Assembly (NCBI GenBank): GCA_910577735.1
Contig: CAJTOO010000002.1
Span: forward strand, 93,907 to 157,906
DNA from: an uncultured Lachnospiraceae bacterium
GTDB taxonomy: Bacteria > Bacillota > Clostridia > Lachnospirales > Lachnospiraceae
Direction of reading: 5' to 3'
DNA: 64,000 nt
The notes under the pieces were generated by a model, which saw only the letters and a program-made list of their open reading frames with translations, did no database searches and was not told the origin of the DNA. Below, one piece after another: positions 25,561 through 34,496 of this stretch (the first letter of the stretch is position 1; each line of letters begins with the position of its first letter). The position numbers were made by a program, and so were the translations under genes.

Positions 25561-26604
25561 ATGGCGGAGATTACGATCAAGGATATTGCTAAAAAATGCG
25601 GGGTGGGAATCAGTACGGTTTCCAGGGCGCTGAATAATCATCCGGATATTAATCCGGAGACCAGGAATATGATTCTGAAGGTGATTGAGGAAACAGGATT
25701 TATTCCCAACAACAGCGCCAGAAATCTTAAAAGGACGGATGCCAAGTGTATTGCCGTGTTGGTAAAGGGTATCACGAATCCTTTTTTCAGCAATATGATC
25801 CAGATCATTGAGGAAGAGACACAGCGTAATAAATACGCATTGGTGCTGCGGCATGTGGAAGCCCAGGAGGACGAGGTGGATGTGGCCCTGGAACTGGAAA
25901 AGGAGAAACGTCTGCGGGGGATCGTATTTCTGGGCGGTAAATTTGAACATTCTGCGGAGAAGATCGGCAAACTCAATGTGCCTTTTATTTTCAGTACGAT
26001 AGGAGTCAATTTTGCGGACCAGATTGGCAAGGTGGCCTTTTCCAATATTGCAGTGGATGACAGGACAGAGAGTGAGAAGATGACAGAATATCTGCTGGAA
26101 CTGGGACATCGCCGGATCGCATTGATTACGGAGAAATCGGAGCGCCCTATCGGGCGTCTGCGTATGGAGGGGTACAGAGCAGCCTATGCCAGACGCAATC
26201 TTTCCGTGGCAGAGAATCTGATCTGTTATGTGCAGGAGGAGATTGAGCACTATTCCATGGAGAACGGTTATCTGACGGCTAAGAAGTTACTGGAATCGGG
26301 CGAAGAAGTGACAGCCATCTATGCAGTTTCGGATTCTCTGGCGATTGGCGCCTGCCGGGCGGTGTTGGAAGCAGGGAAAAGGATTCCGGAAGATATCTCT
26401 GTGGCAGGCTATGACGGCATTGAGATGGGAGAATATTATAATCCGAAGCTGACAACGATCAAACAGCCTGTGGAGGAAATTGCCAAAAGAACCATACGTC
26501 TGCTGTTGGATGTGATTGCAGGCCGAAAGGATCATCAGCAGATTATCTTCCCGGCGCAGCTGGTGGTGCGGGAGTCCACCGGGAAATGCAGATGCAGCAT
26601 ATGA
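25561..26604 (+). CDS. LacI-family regulator, probably of the maltose genes
   Basis: A repressor of about 347 residues. The helix-turn-helix and hinge are clear: ITIKDIAKKCGVGISTVSRALNNHPDINPETR and FIPNNSARNLKR. The rest is a periplasmic-binding-protein-like effector domain (VLVKGITNPFFSNMIQ, GHRRIALIT, AIYAVSDSLAIGACRAV, ISVAGYDGIEMGEYYNPKLTTIKQP). An ATG at 25561 lies 12 bases after AGGGG; a TTG at 25552 is an alternative start. Its place after malQ and the palindromes at 20330-20371 support control of the maltose operon. Confidence 0.92.
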   Translation: MAEITIKDIAKKCGVGISTVSRALNNHPDINPETRNMILKVIEETGFIPNNSARNLKRTDAKCIAVLVKGITNPFFSNMIQIIEEETQRNKYALVLRHVEAQEDEVDVALELEKEKRLRGIVFLGGKFEHSAEKIGKLNVPFIFSTIGVNFADQIGKVAFSNIAVDDRTESEKMTEYLLELGHRRIALITEKSERPIGRLRMEGYRAAYARRNLSVAENLICYVQEEIEHYSMENGYLTAKKLLESGEEVTAIYAVSDSLAIGACRAVLEAGKRIPEDISVAGYDGIEMGEYYNPKLTTIKQPVEEIAKRTIRLLLDVIAGRKDHQQIIFPAQLVVRESTGKCRCSI

Positions 26605-26641
26605 CAGGTTCTGCTGATGTCCATGCTTTCAGGATATGGTG

Positions 26642-27145
26642 TCAGAACTCTTGTGTACTTAAGTTGGAATTATGATAAGCGGGATCGTTTGTCACGTCTT
26701 GACTAAACCAGTCAAGGGGGAGAAACGATTCCGCCATTTCTTTGTTCGGAAATTCCACCTCGGCGATTATCAGAGGGGCAAAGGGTGCCTCAAAGATATC
26801 CAGTTCCACCGATAGACTAATCTGGTCAATAGAAAATCCGGGTAATGACATATATGTCGTATCGAACTGCGGATGGTCGATGGGTATGACATAGCGTTTT
26901 TTTGAGATGATATTTCCGTCTGCCTTTTCCAGCAGATGGTAGTAGGATGCCTCATTCAGAGGGAGGTTGTACTCTTCTCTGGCCAGGAGCCCCTTTCCCT
27001 TATAGGTCATATAGTAGGAATCATCCTGTCTGCGGATTCTGACAACCGGGTCAGTGTTAAGATAAGCCTGCTCGATGATGTGGCAGGGATAGGATGTCAG
27101 ATTGTCAGGCAGTCTGGTGATGGTAAATTTGCGTTCGATTTCCAT
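26642..27145 (-). CDS. CYTH-domain phosphatase-like protein
   Basis: A 167-residue cytosolic protein with the CYTH (triphosphate tunnel) signature MEIERKFTI at the N-terminus, VRIRRQDDSYYMTYKGKG, and later acidic strands ELDIFE and AEVEFPN. Relatives hydrolyse tripolyphosphate, thiamine triphosphate or make cAMP; in Firmicutes small forms like this are usually inorganic triphosphatases. The exact substrate cannot be read. It is convergent with the LacI gene. Confidence 0.85.
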   Translation of the reverse strand: MEIERKFTITRLPDNLTSYPCHIIEQAYLNTDPVVRIRRQDDSYYMTYKGKGLLAREEYNLPLNEASYYHLLEKADGNIISKKRYVIPIDHPQFDTTYMSLPGFSIDQISLSVELDIFEAPFAPLIIAEVEFPNKEMAESFLPLDWFSQDVTNDPAYHNSNLSTQEF

Positions 27146-27196
27146 AGGGGGCTCCTCTGTCTTATATTAATTTACAGGTTACATGCATCTGGCTGA

Positions 27197-28006
27197 TCAA
27201 TTCAGCTGGAACTTACGCACCAGATTATTCATCAGCAGAGATTGTTCCGACAATTCCTGTGAGGTAGCGGCACTCTTCTCAGAGGTCTCAGAGGTATTCT
27301 GAACAACAACAGAGATCTGGCCGATTCCGTCAGTTACCTGAGAGATTGCAGCGGTCTGCTCCTCTACGGCCTCTACCATGGCACTCACTTTTGTTGTTAC
27401 ATTTTCGGCAATTGCGTGGGTCCGGTTTAAAGACTCGGTAACTTTGTTCACAACCATGCCGCCCTCATTGCCAAGGGAGAGATTGACCACGATGTCCGAT
27501 AAGAAATCAGCGTTGATTCCACCATAAACAATGCCATCAAACTGTCCGTCTTTCACGATGGGGACCTCCAGCAGGAAAATCATCTGCTCTCCATCGTTCA
27601 TAATATTGGAGATATAGGGCTGCATGGTTTCCTTGCATTGTTGGAAATAATATTCATCGGCGTAGTTATAGCCGGTGGAAGAAAATCCGCTGGCATCCAT
27701 TTTACCAGTGTAAAGAAAGCCGTTACGCTGAGCGATATCATCCCGGACAGGTACCAGTTCCGGGGCAGTCGGGTCAGACTTCTGAAAAATATCAGAAGAG
27801 GCGGCTTCCTGCAGCGCGGTCCAGTAGTTGTTCATGCGCCATTCCACGGCGTCTGCAGCCATCTGCGTGGCCGGTCCCAGGGTCTTTGTCATCATTTCAT
27901 CGATTCCGTTTGCGTTTAACAGTGCTGTGATGACTCCAATCAGTATGGAACTGACCAGCACCACTAGCAGCATACTGATTTGAATTTTTGATTTGATTGA
28001 CTTTAT
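27197..28006 (-). pseudogene. Chemoreceptor remnant: internal deletion and ATA in place of the start codon
   Basis: The frame encodes a membrane helix, a Cache-type sensor domain (AADAVEWRMNNYWTALQEAA, then YADEYYFQQ and FDGIVYGGIN), and a C-terminal coiled coil (VEEQTAAISQVTDGIGQISVVVQNTSETSEKSAATSQELS). Between them, after SLGNEGGM, the rest of the sensor, the second membrane helix, HAMP and the kinase-binding hairpin are missing; the coding frame is kept across the gap. At the expected start, nine bases after GGAGGA, the codon is ATA (28004-28006) followed by AAGTCAATC. The first in-frame ATG is twelve codons further and has no site. Both features argue for loss of function. Confidence 0.75.
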
Positions 28007-28204
28007 ATAGTATCTTCCTCCGATGATGTTTTGAGGGTAAGAAAATAGAGCAGAATGAAAAACCACCTATTTTCTTGCCCTTATAAATTATAATATTATC
28101 ATAAAATGCTGAAAGCTTCAATTTCATTTTACAGGTGAGAGGCAGAATGCGGGCAGAAAGGCATGAGAACATAAAAAGATGTGGAAGCAAAGCAGGATTA
28201 GGGA

Positions 28205-28210
28205 TATAAT
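28205..28210 (+). promoter_or_regulatory. Possible -10 element of the MATE / DJ-1 unit
   Basis: TATAAT 55 bases before the MATE start. A matching -35 is weak. The gap 28007-28264 is otherwise AT-rich with no ORF. Confidence 0.35.
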
Positions 28211-28264
28211 AAATAGAAACGCATATGCAAATATGATGATTATTTTACCAAGGAAACCGTAGTT

Positions 28265-29611
28265 ATGAATCATGATTTGACAAAAGGAAATGTGACAGGT
28301 GCCCTGCTTACGTTTGCGGGGCCGATGATTCTGGGGAACCTGTTGCAGCAGTGTTATAATATAGTAGATACCTGGGTGGTGGGAAGATATGTGGGTGCGG
28401 ATGCACTGGCAGCAGTGGGGTCTTCCTATACGCTGATGACGTTTTTAAATTCTTTGCTGATCGGTCTGTGTATGGGCAGCGGGGCTGTTTTTTCTTATTA
28501 TATAGGAAAGGGTGACAGGCAGAAGGTCAGATCCTGTGCCCAGACATCTTTCGCACTGATAGGCATACTGGCTGTGGTGATCAGTGCAGCGGTGCAGTGT
28601 TTCAGGCAACCGATTCTGTGGCTCCTTCGTACGCCGCCGCGGCTTTGGCAGATGACGGAGGAGTATCTGGTGGTCATCTTTACGGGAATTGTGTTTATTT
28701 TCCTTTATAATTATTTCGCGTTTCTGCTGCGGGCGCTGGGGAATTCCGTGGTGCCGCTCTGTTTTCTGGGCATAGCATCTGTCCTGAACATTGTTCTGGA
28801 CCTGTATTTTGTGCTGGGACTTGACTGGGGACTGCAGGGCGCGGCCTGGGCAACGGTGATTGCTCAGGCGGTATCGGGTGTGGGACTTGGTATTTATATA
28901 TGGAAGAGGGAACCTTTTTTCCGGTTTTCCCTGCGAAGCTTTGTGCAGGGAGAAAAGCCGGTGGCAGAAATCTGCAAATATTCCGGCATGACCTGTATGC
29001 AGCAGTCCGTGATGAATTTTGGGATTCTGATGGTGCAGAGTCTGGTGAACAGCTTTGGACCGGCGGTGATGGCGGCCTTTGCGGCAACTGTGAAGATAGA
29101 CACCTTTGCTTATATGCCGGCGCAGGAGTTTGGTAATGCCTACTCTATCTTCATCTCCCAGAACCACGGAGCCGGGAAAGAAGAGCGGGTAAGGGAAGGA
29201 ACCAGGAAGGCAATAGGCGTTTCTGCCGCTTTCTGCGGTGTCATATCGGTTTTGGTCTTTGTACTGGCTCGGTATCTGATGTTGATTTTTGTGAAGGCGG
29301 AGGATACGCAGATTATAGCGATTGGCATGCAGTATCTGCGGATAGAAGGAACCTTCTATATCGGCATAGGTATTTTATTCCTGCTTTATGGGTATTTTCG
29401 GGGAATCAACCGGCCTGGTGTTTCACTGGTGCTGACGATTATTTCTCTGGGAACGCGGGTTTTCTTAGCGTACATACTGGCGGCGGTTCCTCAGATCGGG
29501 GTTTTGGGAATCTGGTGGGCAATCCCCATTGGCTGGGCGCTTGCGGATGTGGTTGGCATGGGAGCCATGAAATTGAAAAAAGAGATACAGGAGGGAAAAC
29601 AAAATGAGTAA
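28265..29611 (+). CDS. MATE-family efflux transporter
   Basis: A 448-residue membrane protein with about twelve helices. MATE signatures: the N-terminal FAGPMILGNLLQQCYNIVDTWVVGRYVGADALAAVGSS, and ALGNSVVPLCFLGIASVLNIVLDLYFV in the middle. Members export drugs or metabolites with Na+ or H+ antiport. The ribosome site is weak (AAGGAAA). The last 8 bases overlap the DJ-1 gene, so the two are cotranscribed. Confidence 0.93.
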   Translation: MNHDLTKGNVTGALLTFAGPMILGNLLQQCYNIVDTWVVGRYVGADALAAVGSSYTLMTFLNSLLIGLCMGSGAVFSYYIGKGDRQKVRSCAQTSFALIGILAVVISAAVQCFRQPILWLLRTPPRLWQMTEEYLVVIFTGIVFIFLYNYFAFLLRALGNSVVPLCFLGIASVLNIVLDLYFVLGLDWGLQGAAWATVIAQAVSGVGLGIYIWKREPFFRFSLRSFVQGEKPVAEICKYSGMTCMQQSVMNFGILMVQSLVNSFGPAVMAAFAATVKIDTFAYMPAQEFGNAYSIFISQNHGAGKEERVREGTRKAIGVSAAFCGVISVLVFVLARYLMLIFVKAEDTQIIAIGMQYLRIEGTFYIGIGILFLLYGYFRGINRPGVSLVLTIISLGTRVFLAYILAAVPQIGVLGIWWAIPIGWALADVVGMGAMKLKKEIQEGKQNE

Positions 29612-30164
29612 AATCGCAGTATTTTTTGGAACAGGGTATGAAGAGATTGAGGCGCTGACCGTGGTGGATATTCTGCGCAGGGCCGGGGAGACGGTGGATA
29701 TGGTATCCATCACAGATGAAAAAAGCGTGACAGGTTCCCATGATATTACAGTTGGCATGGATAAGACGCTTTCGGAGGTGGATTTTGACAGTGTGGATGT
29801 GCTGGTGCTTCCGGGCGGTATGCCGGGCACTAAGAATCTGGAAGCTTGTGAGACGCTGATGGGACAGGTGGACGGATTTGTGGCAGAGGGTAAAGTGGTG
29901 GCGGCGATCTGTGCGGCACCCAGTATTTTAGGACATCGGGGACATCTGAAAGGGAAGAAGGCTTGCTCCTATCCTTCTATGGAGAGTCACTTAGAGGGTG
30001 CGGAAGTGTTTAGGCAGCCTGCGGTCACGGATGGAAATATTATCACGGGCCGTGGCATGGGCGCGGCCATTGCCTTTAGCCTTGCCATTCTAGCAAAGAT
30101 ACAGGATCAGGATGCGGCTGATAAAATGGCAGATGCAGTGGTGTTTGAAAAGTTTAAAATCTAG
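29604..30164 (+). CDS. DJ-1/PfpI family protein
   Basis: A 186-residue cytosolic protein. It has the DJ-1 fold signatures: GYEEIEALTVVDILRRAGETVDMVSI at the N-terminus, VLVLPGGMPGTKNLEAC, and the nucleophile elbow VVAAICAAPSILGHRG, whose Cys is the redox-active residue. Family members act as glyoxalases, deglycases or stress chaperones. AGGAGGGAAAAC precedes the ATG, inside the end of the MATE gene. Confidence 0.93.
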   Translation: MSKIAVFFGTGYEEIEALTVVDILRRAGETVDMVSITDEKSVTGSHDITVGMDKTLSEVDFDSVDVLVLPGGMPGTKNLEACETLMGQVDGFVAEGKVVAAICAAPSILGHRGHLKGKKACSYPSMESHLEGAEVFRQPAVTDGNIITGRGMGAAIAFSLAILAKIQDQDAADKMADAVVFEKFKI

Positions 30165-30257
30165 CAAAACTTACCATAATATTTTCTCACCATCCGAACA
30201 TACTAACATCAAGATAAGCGACCAAACCGATGCGCAATCGCAGAGACATAAGTCACT

Positions 30258-30288
30258 GAGATAAGCGCAGGGCACAAGCGCTTATCTC
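30258..30288 (+). promoter_or_regulatory. Perfect 11-bp stem-loop before the spore SASP gene
   Basis: GAGATAAGCGC, nine bases, GCGCTTATCTC. No T run follows, so it is not a standard terminator for the DJ-1 gene. It lies 53 bases before the SASP start and may be in its leader. Confidence 0.5.
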
Positions 30289-30340
30289 AATATAGATAAA
30301 GAATGAAAAACATTCAAATGTATTTCGGAGGTGAAAAGAA

Positions 30341-30541
30341 ATGGCAAGCAACAAAACCAATAGAGTAGAAGTTCCTGAAGCAAAAGCAGCTATGGATCGT
30401 TTCAAGACTGAGGTTGCGTCTGAGTTAGGTGTGAACCTGAAAGAGGGTTACAACGGCGACCTTACTTCCAGAGAGGCTGGTTCTATCGGTGGTGAGATGG
30501 TTCGTAGAATGATCAAGCGCCAGGAAGAGCAGATGAAGTAA
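30341..30541 (+). CDS. Alpha/beta-type small acid-soluble spore protein
   Basis: A 66-residue protein that coats DNA in dormant spores and is cut by the GPR protease at germination. Seen: PEAKAAMDRFKTEVASELGV, containing the GPR-site region, and GYNGDLTSREAGSIGGEMVRRMIKRQEEQ, the conserved DNA-contact half. CGGAGGTGAAAAG gives a strong ribosome site. Expression is expected from sigma-G in the forespore. It shows the host makes spores. Confidence 0.95.
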   Translation: MASNKTNRVEVPEAKAAMDRFKTEVASELGVNLKEGYNGDLTSREAGSIGGEMVRRMIKRQEEQMK

Positions 30542-30609
30542 GCGATTGAAACTTAGATCTTAATCTATGTAAGAACGCAGAACTTTCTGCGAAAAGCAAG
30601 TAAAAGAGA

Positions 30610-30646
30610 GGCAATCCGTTTGTCATGGACAGGCGGGTTGTCTTTC
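30610..30646 (+). terminator. Rho-independent terminator after the SASP gene
   Basis: GGCAATCCGTTTGTC and GACAGGCGGGTTGTC pair (with G-U pairs) around ATG, then TTTCTTATT. A smaller hairpin, CGCAGAACTTTCTGCG, lies just before. The 322-base gap 30542-30863 has no ORF; TATAAT at 30806-30811 is a possible -10 for the exporter operon. Confidence 0.7.
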
Positions 30647-30863
30647 TTATTGTGCGCCTCGCGGACATGTTTCTAACAGGGTTATCTGCGGGTGTTTTAC
30701 GATACATTTAACGAAAAATTAGGATAATTAGAACTAAATTTATAGTGTACAATAAGAGGGGTGTGTGGTAAAATAATAAAAAATAATTACGTGTATGTAA
30801 ATTAATATAATATCAAAGTATGCAAATCCGATAGCCTATGGTGGGAGATGATGCAGTCAGACT

Positions 30864-32507
30864 ATGAGCAATAAGGAAGCGGTAAAAAAATTGATTGCCC
30901 TGTTGGGAGGTTATAAGAAAACAATTGTAGTTATCATCGGATGTCTGTTGATTTCAACAGCATTAAATCTATGTATCCCGCTGCTGAACAGACGGATTAT
31001 GGACGATGGGTTTATCGGCGGGGATAAGGAAGTGTTGCTTGCGATGGTATTGGGTTCGCTTTTGATTTATCTGATCAGTTCAGGGATTGACCTGCTGAAA
31101 GAAAAAAAGAGAGTGGATATTGCGGCAAAACTGCAGTATGCGTTAGCGGAAGAGTCTTATTCCCATCTTATTCGTATGGAGGCCGGTTATTTTACCAGAC
31201 ACAATTATGCGGAAATCATGAACAGTATCCGTGAGGACGTAGGTAATATAGCTTCCATTGCGGATGAGAGTACCTTTTTTGTGGTGACGCAGATTTTTGG
31301 CATAACAGGCGGCATGATTGGATTGTTGATTATAGACTGGCGCATGACGCTTCTGGTGATGTTGTTTATTCCGGTGAAATATGTAGTCACGCGGTATTTT
31401 GCCAGGCGGCGCAAACAGGCGGTGGACACCTATATCAGCGACAGCCAGAAGTATGCGGCGTGGTTTGGCGATACCATAGGCGGCATCAGGGAACTAAAGC
31501 TTTTTGGAATAGCGGAGGACAAACACAGAGAATTCGACGAAAAACAGGGCAAAGTAATCTGCAGCCAAAAGGAACTGAACATGCTGATGCAGTGGAATAG
31601 TGTTACGGATGTGATTCTCGTACAGTTTTTGACGACGCTGATTTATATTGTGGGTTCCAATCTGGTATTTGCGCTTCAACTGTCGATTGGTAGTGTATTC
31701 GCTTTTATCACATACAGCACGTATGTGACGAGACCGATTTCTGCAATCCTGAATATAGGGTATCTGTTGTCGGGGATTATTCCCTCCACGAAACGGTATT
31801 ATGTATTTATGGAGGAAGCGGAGGAAGATGAAGGTGCGGTGTATACGGTCATGCCGCAGCCCGGTGCTATCGAATTTCGGCATGTGTCCTTTGCGTATGA
31901 GGAAGATAAGCCCGTTTTAGAGGACGTTAATTTTAAGATTTCAGGAGGGAGTAAGGCGGCGTTGGTTGGGAAGAACGGCTCCGGAAAGAGCACGGTGATT
32001 GACCTGCTTCTCAGGCTCTATACACCTAAACAGGGGCAGATTCTGCTGAATGGACGGGAAATAGGAAGTCTGCCGTTGACGGAATACAGAAATCTTATTT
32101 CCGTGGTGAGTCAGGATATTTATCTTTTTCATGATACTATCCGCAATAATATCAGCCTGTACGTACAGATAGAGGATGCGCAGATTTTAGAGGCATGCCG
32201 GGACAGCGGGCTCTCGGAGTTTATCGAGGAAGTTTCCCTGGATTATCCGGTGGGGACAAACGGTATGATGCTCTCCGGGGGACAGAAGCAGAAGATTGCG
32301 CTTGCCAGGGCTTTGGTGCATGACAGACCGATAGTGGTGTTTGATGAAGCTACTTCCGGTTCGGATGTCTGTTCGGAACAGCAGATTAACTCTTTGCTGC
32401 ACACAAGGCTTAAGGATAAGACTGTGATTGTGATTGCCCACAGACAGGCGGTATTGTCTGAGGTGGATCAGGTGGTGAGACTGGATGAGGGAAAGCAGAA
32501 AGGTTAA
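30864..32507 (+). CDS. ABC exporter, fused membrane and ATPase domains
   Basis: A 547-residue half-transporter. Residues 10-310 hold six membrane helices; residues 325-547 hold the ATPase: Walker A GKNGSGKST, Q-loop SVVSQDIYLF, signature LSGGQKQ, Walker B VVFDEAT and the H-loop VIAHR. There is no N-terminal C39 peptidase, so it would not remove a leader peptide itself. It heads the peptide-maturation cluster, 14 bases before the first permease gene, and is the best candidate to export the Cys-rich peptide at 39177. Substrate is inference from context. Confidence 0.85.
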   Translation: MSNKEAVKKLIALLGGYKKTIVVIIGCLLISTALNLCIPLLNRRIMDDGFIGGDKEVLLAMVLGSLLIYLISSGIDLLKEKKRVDIAAKLQYALAEESYSHLIRMEAGYFTRHNYAEIMNSIREDVGNIASIADESTFFVVTQIFGITGGMIGLLIIDWRMTLLVMLFIPVKYVVTRYFARRRKQAVDTYISDSQKYAAWFGDTIGGIRELKLFGIAEDKHREFDEKQGKVICSQKELNMLMQWNSVTDVILVQFLTTLIYIVGSNLVFALQLSIGSVFAFITYSTYVTRPISAILNIGYLLSGIIPSTKRYYVFMEEAEEDEGAVYTVMPQPGAIEFRHVSFAYEEDKPVLEDVNFKISGGSKAALVGKNGSGKSTVIDLLLRLYTPKQGQILLNGREIGSLPLTEYRNLISVVSQDIYLFHDTIRNNISLYVQIEDAQILEACRDSGLSEFIEEVSLDYPVGTNGMMLSGGQKQKIALARALVHDRPIVVFDEATSGSDVCSEQQINSLLHTRLKDKTVIVIAHRQAVLSEVDQVVRLDEGKQKG

Positions 32508-32521
32508 GCGGAGGAAATAAG

Positions 32522-33742
32522 ATGCTTCACTACATATCATACAGCATAAAGAGAAGAAAAATTGCAAATCTGGTTACGGCGGGAATTGGCGTGATGCTGG
32601 TGCTTCTTCTGAATCTGTACTTTGGGAGTATCCGCAGTTACCGCGATCAGCTTGCAGATCTTGCCGAAAATGTACCGATATATTGTCAGGTTTCTAATCT
32701 GAGCGGAACCATGGTCAACGGGCTGTTTATTCCGGAACGGATTGCGGACGCTTTGGAGCGGTCGGATCAGGTGAAGGATTTGTCCTATATGACGGTGCTG
32801 ATGGCAGGTGAAGGGGATTTTAAGGAGGCTGAGTATTCTAAATATCTGAATCTGCATGTTGTTGGCGCCAACCAGGCAGAGGCGGTGGGAGAACTGTCCG
32901 ACGATATGATCAGTATGGATGTGGAGCGCGTCAATGATTTTTTTGCATCTGACAGAATGGAGTGTATTGTCAACGAGAATGTGCTTAAGAACCGCGGATG
33001 GAAGATTGGTGATCAGATTATATTGAAATGCTATTATTACGATCCGGCGAGTGAGCTTAATAAAGTTGAGATTCATCCCATGGGCGGTGTTGTGGAAGTC
33101 ACCATTGTGGCATCTATGGAGGATATTTCCGGGAAGACAAACGCCATTCGTACAGATGTGGTGATACCGGCTAAGACGGCACAGAATATTTTTGAACAAT
33201 CCGGTCTTCCCTTTTTTGCCGACACGGTGACATTCCATGTGAAAGATCCATTGCAGCTGGATGCTTTTAAGATGGAAATGCAGGAGATTGGATTGGTGGA
33301 GATATCTTCTGAGGCTATGGAATCTTATGCCGGATATGCCCTGATGGTCAGGGATGCCAGTTTCATTGCCAACGCTACCGATCTAAGACATGCCATAGAA
33401 TTGATGCAGGCGTTTTTCCCGGTGGTGTGTATTCTGGTTTTACTGATTGGCTATGTAGTGAGTTATCTTTCCGGGAACAGCCGGAGAGAGGAGTTTGCGC
33501 TGATGCGTCTGCAGGGGGCGAAAAAGATAAAGGTATCTTTGGTGTTTTTGGCGGAACAGATGTTATTGGTTCTTGCAGGAAATCTTGTGGGAGATGTGGT
33601 GATAGCGCTGGCAGTACCGGCATTTACTACCATGGCTGTCGTTAATGTTTTAGTTTTTGTGGCCTATCTGATCGGGGCAGCGGCGGCATATGGACGGATG
33701 AGCAGGGGAAGCGTGGTATACCTTCTGTCTGCAGTGCAATAA
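32522..33742 (+). CDS. MacB/FtsX-like permease 1
   Basis: A 406-residue membrane protein: one helix near residues 18-36, an extracytoplasmic domain of about 45-285, then three helices (PVVCILVLLIGYVVSYL, MLLVLAGNLVGDVVIALAV, VVNVLVFVAYLIGAAAAYG). The motif SGNSRREEFALMRLQGAKK after helix 2 is typical of the FtsX/MacB fold, where it couples to the ATPase. GCGGAGGAAATAAG precedes the start. With the ATPase at 33819 and permease at 34493 it should form one mechanotransmission-type transporter, for peptide export or self-protection. A damaged second copy is at 39684. Confidence 0.82.
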   Translation: MLHYISYSIKRRKIANLVTAGIGVMLVLLLNLYFGSIRSYRDQLADLAENVPIYCQVSNLSGTMVNGLFIPERIADALERSDQVKDLSYMTVLMAGEGDFKEAEYSKYLNLHVVGANQAEAVGELSDDMISMDVERVNDFFASDRMECIVNENVLKNRGWKIGDQIILKCYYYDPASELNKVEIHPMGGVVEVTIVASMEDISGKTNAIRTDVVIPAKTAQNIFEQSGLPFFADTVTFHVKDPLQLDAFKMEMQEIGLVEISSEAMESYAGYALMVRDASFIANATDLRHAIELMQAFFPVVCILVLLIGYVVSYLSGNSRREEFALMRLQGAKKIKVSLVFLAEQMLLVLAGNLVGDVVIALAVPAFTTMAVVNVLVFVAYLIGAAAAYGRMSRGSVVYLLSAVQ

Positions 33743-33818
33743 ATACAAGAGGTATTCAAGGCGAAACGCCACAGGATGGAATATGAGGTTCATCAGTTGT
33801 GTAAATATGGAGGGAAAT

Positions 33819-34496
33819 ATGGGTAATATCATTGAAGCGGAAAAGGTGGGATATCTTTATCAGTCAAAGTACCAGAAGACCAGGGCATTGACGGAAGTCA
33901 GCTGCTCTTTTGAACAGTCAAAAGTATATGCAATTACCGGAAAATCCGGCAGCGGGAAGAGTACTTTTCTTTCTCTTTTGGCAGGGCTGGATGTGCCTAC
34001 GGAGGGTAAGCTGTATATAGATGGCAGGGATATCCGTGAGATTGACAGGGATAACTATCGGATGAACCGGGCTTCCGTGATTTATCAGGCGTTTCATCTT
34101 TTCCCGCTACTGACAGTATTGGAAAATGTGATGTTTCCCATGCAGTTACAGCATGTGTCTAAGAAAGAAGCGAAGGCGCGGGCAGGGGAGTTTCTTGGGA
34201 AAGTGGGATTGCCGGAAACTTTGTATGGTAAAATGCCGAATATGATCAGCGGAGGGGAGCAGCAAAGAGTGGCCATAGCCAGAGCCATGGCCTCCGGCGG
34301 GCAGATTCTTCTGGCCGACGAGCCCACCGGGAATCTGGACAGTCAGAATGAAAAGGTGATCGTGGAGCTGCTCTGTAAGCTGGCCCATGAGGAGAATTAT
34401 GCGGTGATCGTGGTCACCCACAATGAGAAGGTGGCCGAGGCGGCAGATGTGGTCTATGGCATGCTGGACGGTGTGTTGGAGGTGGTGCGCGGATGA
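33819..34496 (+). CDS. ABC transporter ATPase (MacB/LolD type)
   Basis: An ATPase of 225 residues. Walker A GKSGSGKST, Q-loop VIYQAFHLFPLLTVLENVMFP, signature ISGGEQQR, Walker B ILLADEPTGNLDSQN and switch VVTHNEKVA are complete, and the pattern is that of the lipoprotein/macrolide-type ATPases that pair with FtsX-like permeases. The ATG at 33819 (MGNIIEAEKV) follows GGAGG by five bases; the frame is open from 33783. The stop overlaps the start of permease 2 (ATGA). Confidence 0.88.
   Translation: MGNIIEAEKVGYLYQSKYQKTRALTEVSCSFEQSKVYAITGKSGSGKSTFLSLLAGLDVPTEGKLYIDGRDIREIDRDNYRMNRASVIYQAFHLFPLLTVLENVMFPMQLQHVSKKEAKARAGEFLGKVGLPETLYGKMPNMISGGEQQRVAIARAMASGGQILLADEPTGNLDSQNEKVIVELLCKLAHEENYAVIVVTHNEKVAEAADVVYGMLDGVLEVVRG

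Noticed and set aside
25096..26250. 384-codon antisense ORF across malQ and the LacI gene
   Set aside because: Antisense to two clear genes; composition is unlike the neighbours.
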